DNA from: Phocaeicola vulgatus
GTDB lineage: Bacteria; Bacteroidota; Bacteroidia; Bacteroidales; Tannerellaceae
Assembly (NCBI GenBank): GCA_022009975.1
Contig: CP091733.1
Span: forward strand, 823,001 to 887,000
Length of the DNA stretch: 64,000 nt
Direction: 5' to 3'
This document shows positions 46,752 to 55,329 of the stretch, piece by piece. The position numbers were made by a program, and so were the translations under genes. Within the stretch, counting starts at the first letter, position 1, and each line of letters begins with the position of its first letter. The notes beneath the pieces were generated by a model. That model was given only the letters and a program-made list of their open reading frames with translations. It did not search any database and was not told where the DNA came from.

Positions 46752-47852
46752 ATGGTGAAGATAAAGGAAGTATTAAAGCTGATAGAAGAGGTCGCTCCGA
46801 TTCCATTGCAGGAAAACTATGACAACTGTGGTGTGCAGGTCGGGGATGTCAATCAAATGGCAAGCGGGGCTTTGCTCTGTTTGGATGTGACGGAAGCTGT
46901 GATTGACGAAGCCTTGGATTTGGGTTGTAATCTGATTATATCTCACCATCCGTTAGCCTTTCGTTCGTTTAAATCCCTGACCGGGAAAAATTATATAGAA
47001 CGATGTTTAATCAAGGCATGCAAACATGACTTGGTGATATATGCCGCACATACGAGCTTGGACAATGCCTACAATGGTGTCAACTATAAGTTGGCGTCAT
47101 TGTTCGGGCTGACCAACGTGCGAGTGCTCAGCCCGCAGAAACAGATGTTGTTGAAATTAGTCACTTTTGTGCCCGAATCGCATGCGGATATCATGCGCAA
47201 TGCCTTGGCAAATGCAGGTGCGGGACACATAGGCAACTATGATTCTTGCAGCTTTAATGTCTCCGGGGAGGGGAAATTCCGGGCGGCTTCAGATGAATGC
47301 AATCCATATTGCGGAGAAATAGGCGTATTGCACAGCGAACCTGAAGTGCGGATTGAAACCGTGCTGCCGGCATATAAAAAGTCCAATGTGTTACGTGCTT
47401 TGTTGGCTTTCCATCCATACGAAGAACCTGCTTATGATTTCTATCCATTAGAAAACACATGGGATCAGGTAGGAGCGGGCATTGTAGGCGAACTCCCCGA
47501 GGAGGAAGATGAGATTGCTTTCCTTCAGCGGATAAAGAGAATGTTTGACGTGGACACGATACGTCATTCGGCGTTAATAGGCAAACCTATCCGTGAAGTT
47601 GCGATTTGCGGAGGAAGCGGAGCGTCTTTAATCAACGATGCCATTAATTATGGCGCTGACATATTTATTACAGGAGAAGCGAAATACAATGACTTCTATG
47701 ATGTGGAAGACCGTATATTATTGGCGGTGATTGGCCATTATGAATCTGAGATTTGTACAAAAGAAATATTTTATGAAATAATTTCAGAAAAAATGCCTAC
47801 CTTTGCCCTGTATTTGTCGAATGTTAATTCAAACCCAGTAAAATATTTATAG
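46752..47852 (+). CDS. NIF3-like dinuclear metal-centre protein (GTP cyclohydrolase I type 2 family)
   Basis: 366 residues. N-terminal metal motif IISHHPLAFRSFKSL near 58 and YAAHTSLDNAYNGVN near 98, C-terminal motif FITGEAKYNDFYD near 300 and VIGHYESE near 325 supply the dimetal ligands. The middle PII-like insertion (about 125-230) is the long form (YqfO-like). Function in Bacteria is debated (metal chaperone, nucleotide hydrolase). Close spacing to aspS and the following gene indicates one transcript. Confidence 0.88.
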   Translation: MVKIKEVLKLIEEVAPIPLQENYDNCGVQVGDVNQMASGALLCLDVTEAVIDEALDLGCNLIISHHPLAFRSFKSLTGKNYIERCLIKACKHDLVIYAAHTSLDNAYNGVNYKLASLFGLTNVRVLSPQKQMLLKLVTFVPESHADIMRNALANAGAGHIGNYDSCSFNVSGEGKFRAASDECNPYCGEIGVLHSEPEVRIETVLPAYKKSNVLRALLAFHPYEEPAYDFYPLENTWDQVGAGIVGELPEEEDEIAFLQRIKRMFDVDTIRHSALIGKPIREVAICGGSGASLINDAINYGADIFITGEAKYNDFYDVEDRILLAVIGHYESEICTKEIFYEIISEKMPTFALYLSNVNSNPVKYL

Positions 47853-47853
47853 A

Positions 47854-48618
47854 ATGGCAACAGAGAAACAATCAACTGAAAAAGAGTATACAGTTGAAGA
47901 AAAACTTTACTCGCTGTATCAGCTTCAGAAGATAATGAGCGATATAGATAAAATCAGGACTCTTCGTGGTGAATTGCCTTTGGAAGTTCAGGATTTGGAA
48001 GACGAGATAGCCGGTTTGGAAACTCGTATGCGGAATTATCAAGCAGATATCAAACAGTTTGAAGTGTCTGTCAATGATCAAAAGCATAAGATTTCAGAAT
48101 CAACTGGTTTGATTGAAAAATATAAAGCGCAGTTGGACAACGTGCGTAATAATAGAGAATATGATAATCTTTCAAAAGAAATCGAATTTCAGGGTTTGGA
48201 AATGGAATTTTCTGAAAAAAGAATCCGTGAGTTCAATGAAAGTATTGCTCAGAAGAAAGATGATATTGCTCAATTGAAGGAGATTTTAGAAGGCAGAAAA
48301 GCGGACTTGGCTCAGAAAAAACAGGAGTTGGACCAGATTATCGCTGAAACTAAACAGAGCGAAGAAAACTTGCGCGACAAAGCTAAGCAGCTGGAAACGC
48401 AAATCGATCCTCGTTTGTTGAAAGCCTTCAAACGTATTCGCCAAGGTGCTCGTAATGGTTTGGCTGTTGTTTATATCCAACGTGATGCTTGTGGAGGTTG
48501 CTTCAATAAGATTCCGCCTCAGAAACAATTGGATATCAAACTTCGTAAGAAGATCATTGTGTGTGAATATTGTGGTCGAATAATGATTGATCCGGAGTTG
48601 GCTGGTGTTGAAGAATAA
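47854..48618 (+). CDS. Coiled-coil protein with C4 zinc ribbon
   Basis: 254 residues: a long coiled coil (about 10-185, heptad-rich, LRGELPLEVQDLEDEIAGLE onward) followed by a zinc ribbon with CGGCFNKIPPQKQ and VCEYCGRIMIDPEL (about 205-245). This is the C4-type zinc-ribbon family seen in many bacteria beside NIF3-like genes (zf-RING_7; CT398/HP0958-like). In Helicobacter the homologue binds RNA and the sigma-54 activator system; here the role is unknown. Starts 1 nt after the previous stop. Confidence 0.85.
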   Translation: MATEKQSTEKEYTVEEKLYSLYQLQKIMSDIDKIRTLRGELPLEVQDLEDEIAGLETRMRNYQADIKQFEVSVNDQKHKISESTGLIEKYKAQLDNVRNNREYDNLSKEIEFQGLEMEFSEKRIREFNESIAQKKDDIAQLKEILEGRKADLAQKKQELDQIIAETKQSEENLRDKAKQLETQIDPRLLKAFKRIRQGARNGLAVVYIQRDACGGCFNKIPPQKQLDIKLRKKIIVCEYCGRIMIDPELAGVEE

Positions 48619-48649
48619 TTATCAATAGAAATATTTTCAAAATAAAGGG

Positions 48650-48683
48650 CGCGAGGAGTACTGTTGTATTTTCTCGCGTTTTT
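48650..48683 (+). terminator. Terminator after the aspS operon
   Basis: Stem CGCGAG / CTCGCG with a 17-nt loop, followed by TTTTTG, 32 bp after the stop. Confidence 0.7.
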
Positions 48684-48701
48684 GTTATTTGGTTCTTTAT
48701 T

Positions 48702-50018
48702 ATGTTGGATAGAGTTCGTTCGTTTATCAATGGGCACAAGCTTTTAGATATTAATGGCGGAGTTGTGTTGGTCGGATTAAGTGGAGGTGCAGATTCTGTT
48801 TCTTTGCTTGATATTCTGTGCAGATTGGGATATGATTGCGTTGCTTTGCATTGTAATTTCCATTTGCGGGGAGAAGAATCTGAAAGAGATGAAAGTTTTG
48901 CCAAGGCATACGCTGAAGAAAAAAGAGTGCCGTTTTATAGAATTGATTTCCCAACAACCTTGTTTGCAGAAAAGAATCGGATATCCATAGAGATGGCGGC
49001 ACGCCAATTGCGTTATGATTGGTTTGAAGAGATGCGCATCAAACTGAATGCTCAAGCTATTGCGGTCGCACACCATCGTGATGATAGTGTTGAAACTTTG
49101 CTGATGAATTTGATGCGTGGTTCCGGTATACGTGGTTTGGTCGGTATTCGTCCTAAGAATGGACACGTAGTCCGTCCTTTATTATGCGTTTCAAGACAAG
49201 AAGTCCTGAATTGGCTGGAGCTGACGAACCAGAATTATGTGACGGATAGTACAAACCTTTCGGATGAATATACGCGTAATTATATACGCCTTCATATATT
49301 GCCAGGCATGGAGCAATTGAATCCGTCCGTCAGATTGACTTTGGCTCGCTCCGCGATGCATTTGGCGGCAGCGGAAGAAATATATATGTCTGTGATAGAG
49401 AAAGCACAAAAGGAATTGTGGAAAGAGAATAGTTTATCCGTTTCCCGATTACTTTCCTATCCTGCACCGGAGACAATCTTGTATGAATTGCTTCGTCCGT
49501 ATGGCTTTACCCGTCAAGTCGTTTCTTCTCTTTTCGCCAGCTTGGATGGAGAATCAGGCAAATCATTTTATTCCCCTTCAGGATGGAGGGTTATTAAAGA
49601 TAGGGATTGCCTGTTAATCGGAAAGAAAGAAACCAAACAAGAAGTGTTGGTATTTGCGAAAGAGCAGTCATCCCAGTTGCTACAGAATTATCCGATAGAA
49701 TGGCAGTTGCTTCCCTACGAGCCAGATTTCCATTTTGAAACGAATCCCAAAGTGGCTTATTTTGACTATGAAAAGTTGGCAGATACATTGTCGTTGCGCC
49801 ATTGGGAAAAAGGAGATTGGTTTGTCCCGTTTGGTATGTGCGGAAAGAAAAAAGTGAGCGATTTTTATACTGACCATAAGTATTCATTAGAAGAAAAAGA
49901 AAAACAATGGCTTTTGTGCAGCGGTAATGATATCATTTGGGTTGTTGGAAAGCGAGCCGATAATCGTTATAAAGTAACTTCTGCTACAAAAATAGTGTTA
50001 ATCGTAAAAAAAAAGTAG
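48702..50018 (+). CDS. tilS: tRNA(Ile)-lysidine synthase
   Basis: 438 residues. PP-loop VGLSGGADSVSLLDI near 27 and the family sequence CNFHLRGEESERDE near 52, then AVAHHRDDSVETLLMNLMRG near 125 and RPLLCVSRQEVLNWL near 158. The C-terminal domain with LRHWEKGDWFVPFGMCGKKK near 372 is the TilS substrate-binding part. It makes lysidine at C34 of the AUA-reading tRNA-Ile and is essential in most bacteria. It sits about 80 bp after a terminator, so has its own promoter not resolved here. Confidence 0.93.
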   Translation: MLDRVRSFINGHKLLDINGGVVLVGLSGGADSVSLLDILCRLGYDCVALHCNFHLRGEESERDESFAKAYAEEKRVPFYRIDFPTTLFAEKNRISIEMAARQLRYDWFEEMRIKLNAQAIAVAHHRDDSVETLLMNLMRGSGIRGLVGIRPKNGHVVRPLLCVSRQEVLNWLELTNQNYVTDSTNLSDEYTRNYIRLHILPGMEQLNPSVRLTLARSAMHLAAAEEIYMSVIEKAQKELWKENSLSVSRLLSYPAPETILYELLRPYGFTRQVVSSLFASLDGESGKSFYSPSGWRVIKDRDCLLIGKKETKQEVLVFAKEQSSQLLQNYPIEWQLLPYEPDFHFETNPKVAYFDYEKLADTLSLRHWEKGDWFVPFGMCGKKKVSDFYTDHKYSLEEKEKQWLLCSGNDIIWVVGKRADNRYKVTSATKIVLIVKKK

Positions 50019-50028
50019 TCAGATAACA

Positions 50029-50056
50029 TTGTACAACAGAAAAAATTGTATATTTG
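50029..50056 (+). promoter_or_regulatory. Promoter and long leader of rho
   Basis: TTG at 50029-50031, 17-bp spacer, TATATTTG at 50049-50056. The leader to the rho start is roughly 170-190 nt and holds two partly complementary AGATTCT/AGAATCT copies (50066 and 50090 region), allowing a hairpin. Autogenous control of rho is known in other bacteria. Confidence 0.5.
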
Positions 50057-50226
50057 CATCGATTTAGAATCTACGTTTTTCCAAATAAAATAGATTCTTA
50101 CTTCGCAAAGTACCCAAGGTACATTCGTTGCATCATAAACGACATCAGTTATAATTATCCATTATATAAAAGAAATAAACTCATACTTCGGTTAAAATCA
50201 TTGTTGATATAACTGAAAAGCTGAGG

Positions 50227-52239
50227 TTGAATATTAGTATAAAATATGCAAAAAAATACAACATTTTAGAGTTAAATGAAAAACTCCTTCCAGAGCTTCA
50301 ATCTATAGCTGCGGAATTGGGCATTAAAGATACAAAATCACAGGTAAAAGATGAATTGATTTATAAGATTTTGGATCAACAAGCAATTTCTTTTGCAGGC
50401 ATACAGGTTGGCAAAGAAAAAGAGAGGGAGGCGAAAAGGGCTGAAAAGAAAAGAGGTCGTAAACCAAAAGCGGCAGTGGAAACAACTCCAGATTCTGTGG
50501 AAGAACCAATGACAGAGACTGCTGATACAAAGGCCAAGCCTGAAAAAAAACGTCGCCAGCGTGTTGACAAGACTGTGAAACCAGAAAAAGATATAGTAGA
50601 AGAGCCAGTTGCTTCTACAACAGTGGAGAAAAAGAAAAAGGCAGTAGAACCAGAAGTTAAAGTTGTTGATTCTCCAATTGAGGCAGAAAAACTTGATAAA
50701 GAGAGTCAGCCAGCGGTAGTTCAAGAAGTGGAAGAAATTCCGCAACAACCTGTTGCTGATGAGCCAAAAACGGAATTGCCTCCTTCTGTAACCGTAGAAG
50801 AAACTGAGCCTAAGCGTTTGGTTTTCCGCCATAGAGATACAAAATCAGTTTTGGATCAAGTGTTCCCTTTTACTTCTTCTGCGAAGCCTGAAAAACAAGA
50901 AAAGCGAGTTCAAGCGTCTAATCAAAGCAATCAAACAGTAGAAGCTCCAGTACAGAATGCTTCTTCACAAGAGAATAATCCTCCGGTTAATACCAATCGC
51001 AGCAACCGTGCCCGTATTAATAACACCAATGCTAATCCAAACAATAATACCAATGCTCCTATACAAGAGAAGGCGTATGAGTTTGATGGCATTCTGACGG
51101 GCTCAGGTGTGTTGGAGATGATGCCGGATGGATATGGCTTTTTACGTTCTTCAGATTATAACTATTTGACATCTCCAGATGATATTTATGTTTCCCAATC
51201 CCAGATAAAATTGTTTGGGTTGAAAACAGGAGATGTGGTTGAAGGTGCCATCCGCCCGCCAAAAGAAGGAGAGAAGTATTTCCCATTGGTGAAAGTTGAT
51301 AAAATTAATGGACGTTTGCCGGAAGAAGTAAGGGATCGTGTCCCGTTTGACCATCTTACTCCTTTATTCCCGGATGAGAAGTTCATGCTGACAGAACGTA
51401 GGTCTCCCAAGGTTTATGATAATATTGCTGTCCGTGTAGTTGATTTGTTTTCCCCGATAGGAAAAGGACAACGCGGTCTTATTGTGGCTCAGCCGAAGAC
51501 TGGTAAAACTATGTTGTTAAAGGATATTGCCAATGCGATAGCTGCCAATCATCCGGAAGTTTATATGATTATCTTATTGATAGATGAACGTCCTGAGGAG
51601 GTGACAGATATGGCTCGTAGCGTTGATGCGGAGGTGATTGCCTCAACATTCGACGAACCAGCGGAACGCCATGTGAAGATTGCAGAAATTGTTTTAAACA
51701 AAGCCAAAAGAATGGTTGAATGTGGTCATGATGTTGTTATCTTGTTGGATTCAATCACTCGTCTGGCTCGTGCATATAATACTGTTCAACCAGCTTCCGG
51801 AAAAGTCCTTTCCGGTGGTGTGGATGCGAATGCATTGCAAAAGCCGAAGCGTTTCTTTGGTGCCGCTCGTAATATTGAGAATGGAGGAAGCTTGACTATT
51901 TTGGCAACAGCCTTGACAGAAACAGGTTCTAAGATGGATGATGTGATTTTCGAAGAGTTTAAAGGTACAGGTAACATGGAACTTCAACTGGATAGAAAAT
52001 TGGCAAACAAACGAGTTTATCCGGCTGTGGATATTATGGCTTCAAGTACTCGTCGTGATGACTTGCTTCAAGATGAAGCGACTCGTAATCGAATGTGGAT
52101 TTTACGTAAATATTTGTCGGATATGAATTCCTTGGAAGCGATGGAATTTGTGAAACAGCGGATGGAACAGACTGTTAGCAATGCGGAATTTGGCTTCCAT
52201 GAATGGTTAATAGATAAAGGAAGGCTATTCTATATTTGA
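50227..52239 (+). CDS. rho: Transcription termination factor Rho with long N-terminal insert
   Basis: Hexameric RNA helicase ending transcripts, about 670 residues. The N-terminal Rho_N helical part (YNILELNEKLLPELQSIA) is followed by a roughly 220-residue, Lys/Glu/Asn-rich disordered insert (about 60-280) typical of Bacteroidetes Rho, then the RNA-binding fold (GVLEMMPDGYGFLRSSDYNY), Walker A AQPKTGKTMLLKD and DERPEEVTDM. The open frame begins at TTG 50227, but ATG 50246 gives MQKKYNILE if the A-run at 50250-50256 had eight bases, so the real start is probably 50246 with another homopolymer error. Confidence 0.92.
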   Translation: MNISIKYAKKYNILELNEKLLPELQSIAAELGIKDTKSQVKDELIYKILDQQAISFAGIQVGKEKEREAKRAEKKRGRKPKAAVETTPDSVEEPMTETADTKAKPEKKRRQRVDKTVKPEKDIVEEPVASTTVEKKKKAVEPEVKVVDSPIEAEKLDKESQPAVVQEVEEIPQQPVADEPKTELPPSVTVEETEPKRLVFRHRDTKSVLDQVFPFTSSAKPEKQEKRVQASNQSNQTVEAPVQNASSQENNPPVNTNRSNRARINNTNANPNNNTNAPIQEKAYEFDGILTGSGVLEMMPDGYGFLRSSDYNYLTSPDDIYVSQSQIKLFGLKTGDVVEGAIRPPKEGEKYFPLVKVDKINGRLPEEVRDRVPFDHLTPLFPDEKFMLTERRSPKVYDNIAVRVVDLFSPIGKGQRGLIVAQPKTGKTMLLKDIANAIAANHPEVYMIILLIDERPEEVTDMARSVDAEVIASTFDEPAERHVKIAEIVLNKAKRMVECGHDVVILLDSITRLARAYNTVQPASGKVLSGGVDANALQKPKRFFGAARNIENGGSLTILATALTETGSKMDDVIFEEFKGTGNMELQLDRKLANKRVYPAVDIMASSTRRDDLLQDEATRNRMWILRKYLSDMNSLEAMEFVKQRMEQTVSNAEFGFHEWLIDKGRLFYI

Positions 52240-52263
52240 AGTGGTTATCCCATTTCTTTTAGT

Positions 52264-52318
52264 AAGCATTAATTGAATACTTCTTTTTAAGGAGGTATTC
52301 AGTTAATGCTTAGTTTTT
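52264..52318 (+). terminator. Terminator after rho
   Basis: 17-bp stem AAGCATTAATTGAATAC / GTATTCAGTTAATGCTT (one G-U pair) followed by a T-run. Confidence 0.85.
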
Positions 52319-52331
52319 TTGCTTCAGGCAG

Positions 52332-52367
52332 TGTGTCATAATTGCAAACAGCTGCGTTGCTTTCTGA
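52332..52367. repeat. Copy of the dispersed element seen at 41177
   Basis: TGTGTCATAATTGCAAACAG followed by CTGCGTTGCTTTC matches the left part of 41177-41212 at most positions. It follows the rho terminator; the stretch to 52488 otherwise contains nothing coding. Confidence 0.5.
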
Positions 52368-52488
52368 AATTGGCTTCAGTCATTCATAATGCTTTTGAGA
52401 CATTATGGACTTTATTATTAGTGATTTATGTTTTATCAATAATAGCGCATTCTAAGCAACCGTTGTTTTCAAAAGTTTTGTACACACC

Positions 52489-54020
52489 TTATTTAGGCAA
52501 TGTAACCTTGAAATCTGGACTTTCGATGTGTTGGTCATGAATGATGTCACACATCTTTTTAACGATGTCCGGATGTTCTGCCGAAATATCGTTGTCTTCA
52601 TGCAAATCAACGGATAAATCATAAAGGAGCGGTGTGCCTTTCTTGACAACTAACTTCCAATTATTCATTCGAACGCCGATTTGATCGGTCTCTTCAAACT
52701 CCCAGTAAAGATAATCATGTTTTACTTGTTTACCTTCGCCTTTTAGTTCCGGTAAGAAGGATATGCCATCGAAATAATCTGTTTCCAAACGAGGATTCTG
52801 GTACTTGGTAGGGAAATCATTTTCGCCTAAGATTTCACAGAAGGTAGGCATGACGTCATAGAATGCCAAGATGTGTTCACTCACGCTTCCAGCTTGGATA
52901 TGCTTCGGCCAGCGGGCAATAAAGGTATGCGAATACCACCTTCGTAGCATTGCCGTTTTAAACCGCGCAATTTCCCGTCCCGACCGAAGAACTCAGGGTC
53001 AGCGCCTCCTTCTTCATGTGGACCATTGTCACTGGTGAATATGAGGAGAGTGTTGTCTGCTAATCCTTTGCGGTCCAAAGCGTCCATGATTTCTCCCACA
53101 TAGGTGTCCAATCGGGTAATCATTGCTGCAAATTGAGCGTGTGTGTGCATAACCGGATTATAGCGTGAACCTTCAGAACCCGGATAAGTCTTATCCTCCA
53201 TGAATTTGTTCATATAGTAATGGACGATGGAGTCTTCCGGTTGTACTAATTCCGCATGAGGCAGTGTATAAGTGAATATTCCACAGAATGGTTGTTTCCC
53301 ATCTTGTTTGTCTATCCATTTCATCGCTTCGCCATGTATTAAATCCGCTGAATATTGTACACGCTTCCGGTAGTTATCCCCATACATAGGATAAGCGATA
53401 TTCTGTTCAAGAGGAATGCGGATGACAGCTGTGTCTCCAGCCGATTTACTGTACCTGTTCATAAAGTTCGGATAGTAAAGATGAGCTTGGAACTGGCAGA
53501 TATATCCATAATACTCGTCAATTCCTCGTTTGTCGGGAGTCGATTCAGAACCTTCGAATCCACCCGCCCATTTCCCGAACATGCCAGTAGTATAGCCATG
53601 GGCTTTCATGATTTCAGGAAGAATAATATGTGCTGTGTCATACGGCATTTGTCCCGTCACAGAATATTCTTTGTTCTTTCCATACATGATTTCTCCACTC
53701 CAATATTCCTTGTTGCCTCTGATTTTGCAATGTCCGGTGTGTTGTCCGGTCATGAGGGAAGCTCGGGACGGAGCACTGACGGGGCTTCCTGCATATGCTT
53801 GGGTGAAAAGCATACCTTCTTGAGCCAGTTTGTCAATATTGGGCGTTTCAATATATTTCTGCCCATAACAAGCCAAATCGCCATATCCCATATCATCGCA
53901 CAATATAAAGATAATATTGGGATTTTCTGCTCCCGTGTCCGTTCCTTTCTCGGAATGGCAGTCGCAAACTCCCGAAAGAAGTGCTGGGAGCGTTGCTACT
54001 AAAATGTTCGAGTACTTCAT
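52489..54020 (-). CDS. Sulfatase family S1, serine-type (one frameshift)
   Basis: About 510 residues. Signal peptide with Cys-rich end (MKYSNILVATLPALLSGVC). Metal-site motif IIFILCDDMGYGDLACYG near 36, active-site PVSAPSRASLMTGQHTG near 85: the residue converted to formylglycine is Ser (S-x-P-S-R), so maturation would need an anaerobic radical SAM enzyme. FTSDNGPHEEGGADPEFF near 330 holds the second metal site. A missing T at 52921-52923 shifts the frame; correction gives RIPFIARWPKHIQAG. Sulfatases of this type release sulfate from host or dietary glycans; the substrate is not predictable. Confidence 0.87.
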
Positions 54021-54037
54021 ATCTAATAATTGTTCGT

Positions 54038-55221
54038 TTAAACGTTCTTGTTAATCCAAGTCAGTTTATGCCAAATAGTTTCCAACGGACCGCGTTTGAA
54101 GTGACGGAACCACCAATGGGCAAAAGCCAACTGTGCTAAGAAAAAGACAACTCCTATAAGAATGCTATAGGTTGTCCCGCAGGATTTATGCAGTTCCATT
54201 CCGTAACCAAAGTAGATAAAGCTACCGATTATAGATTGGGTAACGTAATCGGTCAGACTCATTTTACCGTATGGCACCAAAATCTGCTGTATTTTCCCGT
54301 TGTTTGTCCAATAAATAAGAAGGAAACAGCTGACAATGACAAGCATGAATGCTAAATTAAACCACGAATTCCAAACCGTTTCATCGAAGAAAGAAGGAAT
54401 GGATTTTCTATTTGGGTATAGATGAAATCTTTCAAGTAATAAAGAAAAACTGCTGACGGCAAAGCATAGCAGATAACGCGTTGCCAAAAAGCAAATAAAC
54501 GTTGATGTGAGTCGGCGTTCATTTGGAAAAGTCCCTTTCTACCTAATAGCATACCAATCATGAACAGGGAAGCAGTCTGGAATACACGTCCGTAACACCA
54601 TGCCCAATTCAAGCTTGCCAACTGTCCAGTGACGAAATTAACTTTCATCATTTCCCATAAGGAATGTTCTCTTAATTGCGGATAAACGTCCCCTAATGAA
54701 AAAATCATCTGTTGTGGATTAGCGCTCGGATCAATCAAAGCATAGACTGCTTTGCACCATTCCAAAGGTTGAAGCATCAAGAAAAAGGCAATCCAAGCTA
54801 CTGTTTTGTCCGACAAGTGGCGGACTGGGACAAGTACAATCCCTATGAGTGCATATAACACCAAAATTTCTCCTGGGAAAAAGAGGGAGTTAATGAAACC
54901 GAAGCCGAGCAACAGCAACAGCCTCCACATATACCGGTTTTTGAAATCATCTCCCCGTTTCTCACAATGATGGTTTTGGAGATAGAAGGTGAAGCCAAAC
55001 AATAAGGCGAAAATAGCATAGGCTTTTCCTGAGAACAGGAAAAACATCATGTCCCAAATATGATTATCCAAACTGGATAAAAATGTCGATGTAGTTTCTG
55101 GAAATGAATAAAAATTGAAATGTTCAATATTATGTAATAGCATTATGCCCATAACTGCAAAACCTCTTAATGCATCAATGGCATAGACACGACCTGAAGA
55201 TGTGTTTAATCTGTCTTTCAT
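54038..55221 (-). CDS. DUF418-family membrane protein (one frameshift)
   Basis: About 394 residues with eight to ten membrane helices. The N-terminal RVYAIDALRGFAVMGIMLLH and FLFSGKAYAIFALLFGF are characteristic of the DUF418 (YeiB-like) family; the C-terminal conserved part has PYGKMSLTDYVTQSIIG and HFKRGPLETIWHKLTW. A frame change lies near 54384-54395. The family is related to acyltransferases of membrane polysaccharide or lipid modification, but no reaction is proved. It shares the strand with the sulfatase (17 nt downstream) and may be co-transcribed. Confidence 0.85.
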
Positions 55222-55264
55222 GATTATTAGAATATATTTTTCTGAAGAATATTATAAGTTATGA

Positions 55265-55310
55265 AACAAGAGGTTGCATGCTGTTGGTTTTGACAGATAC
55301 AACCTCTTGT
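55265..55310 (-). terminator. Terminator of gcvP
   Basis: Perfect 12-bp stem AACAAGAGGTTG / CAACCTCTTGTT with a 22-nt loop; 20 bp beyond the gcvP stop. The inverse symmetry also fits the opposite strand. Confidence 0.7.
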
Positions 55311-55329
55311 TATATTAATCACTGATTAT

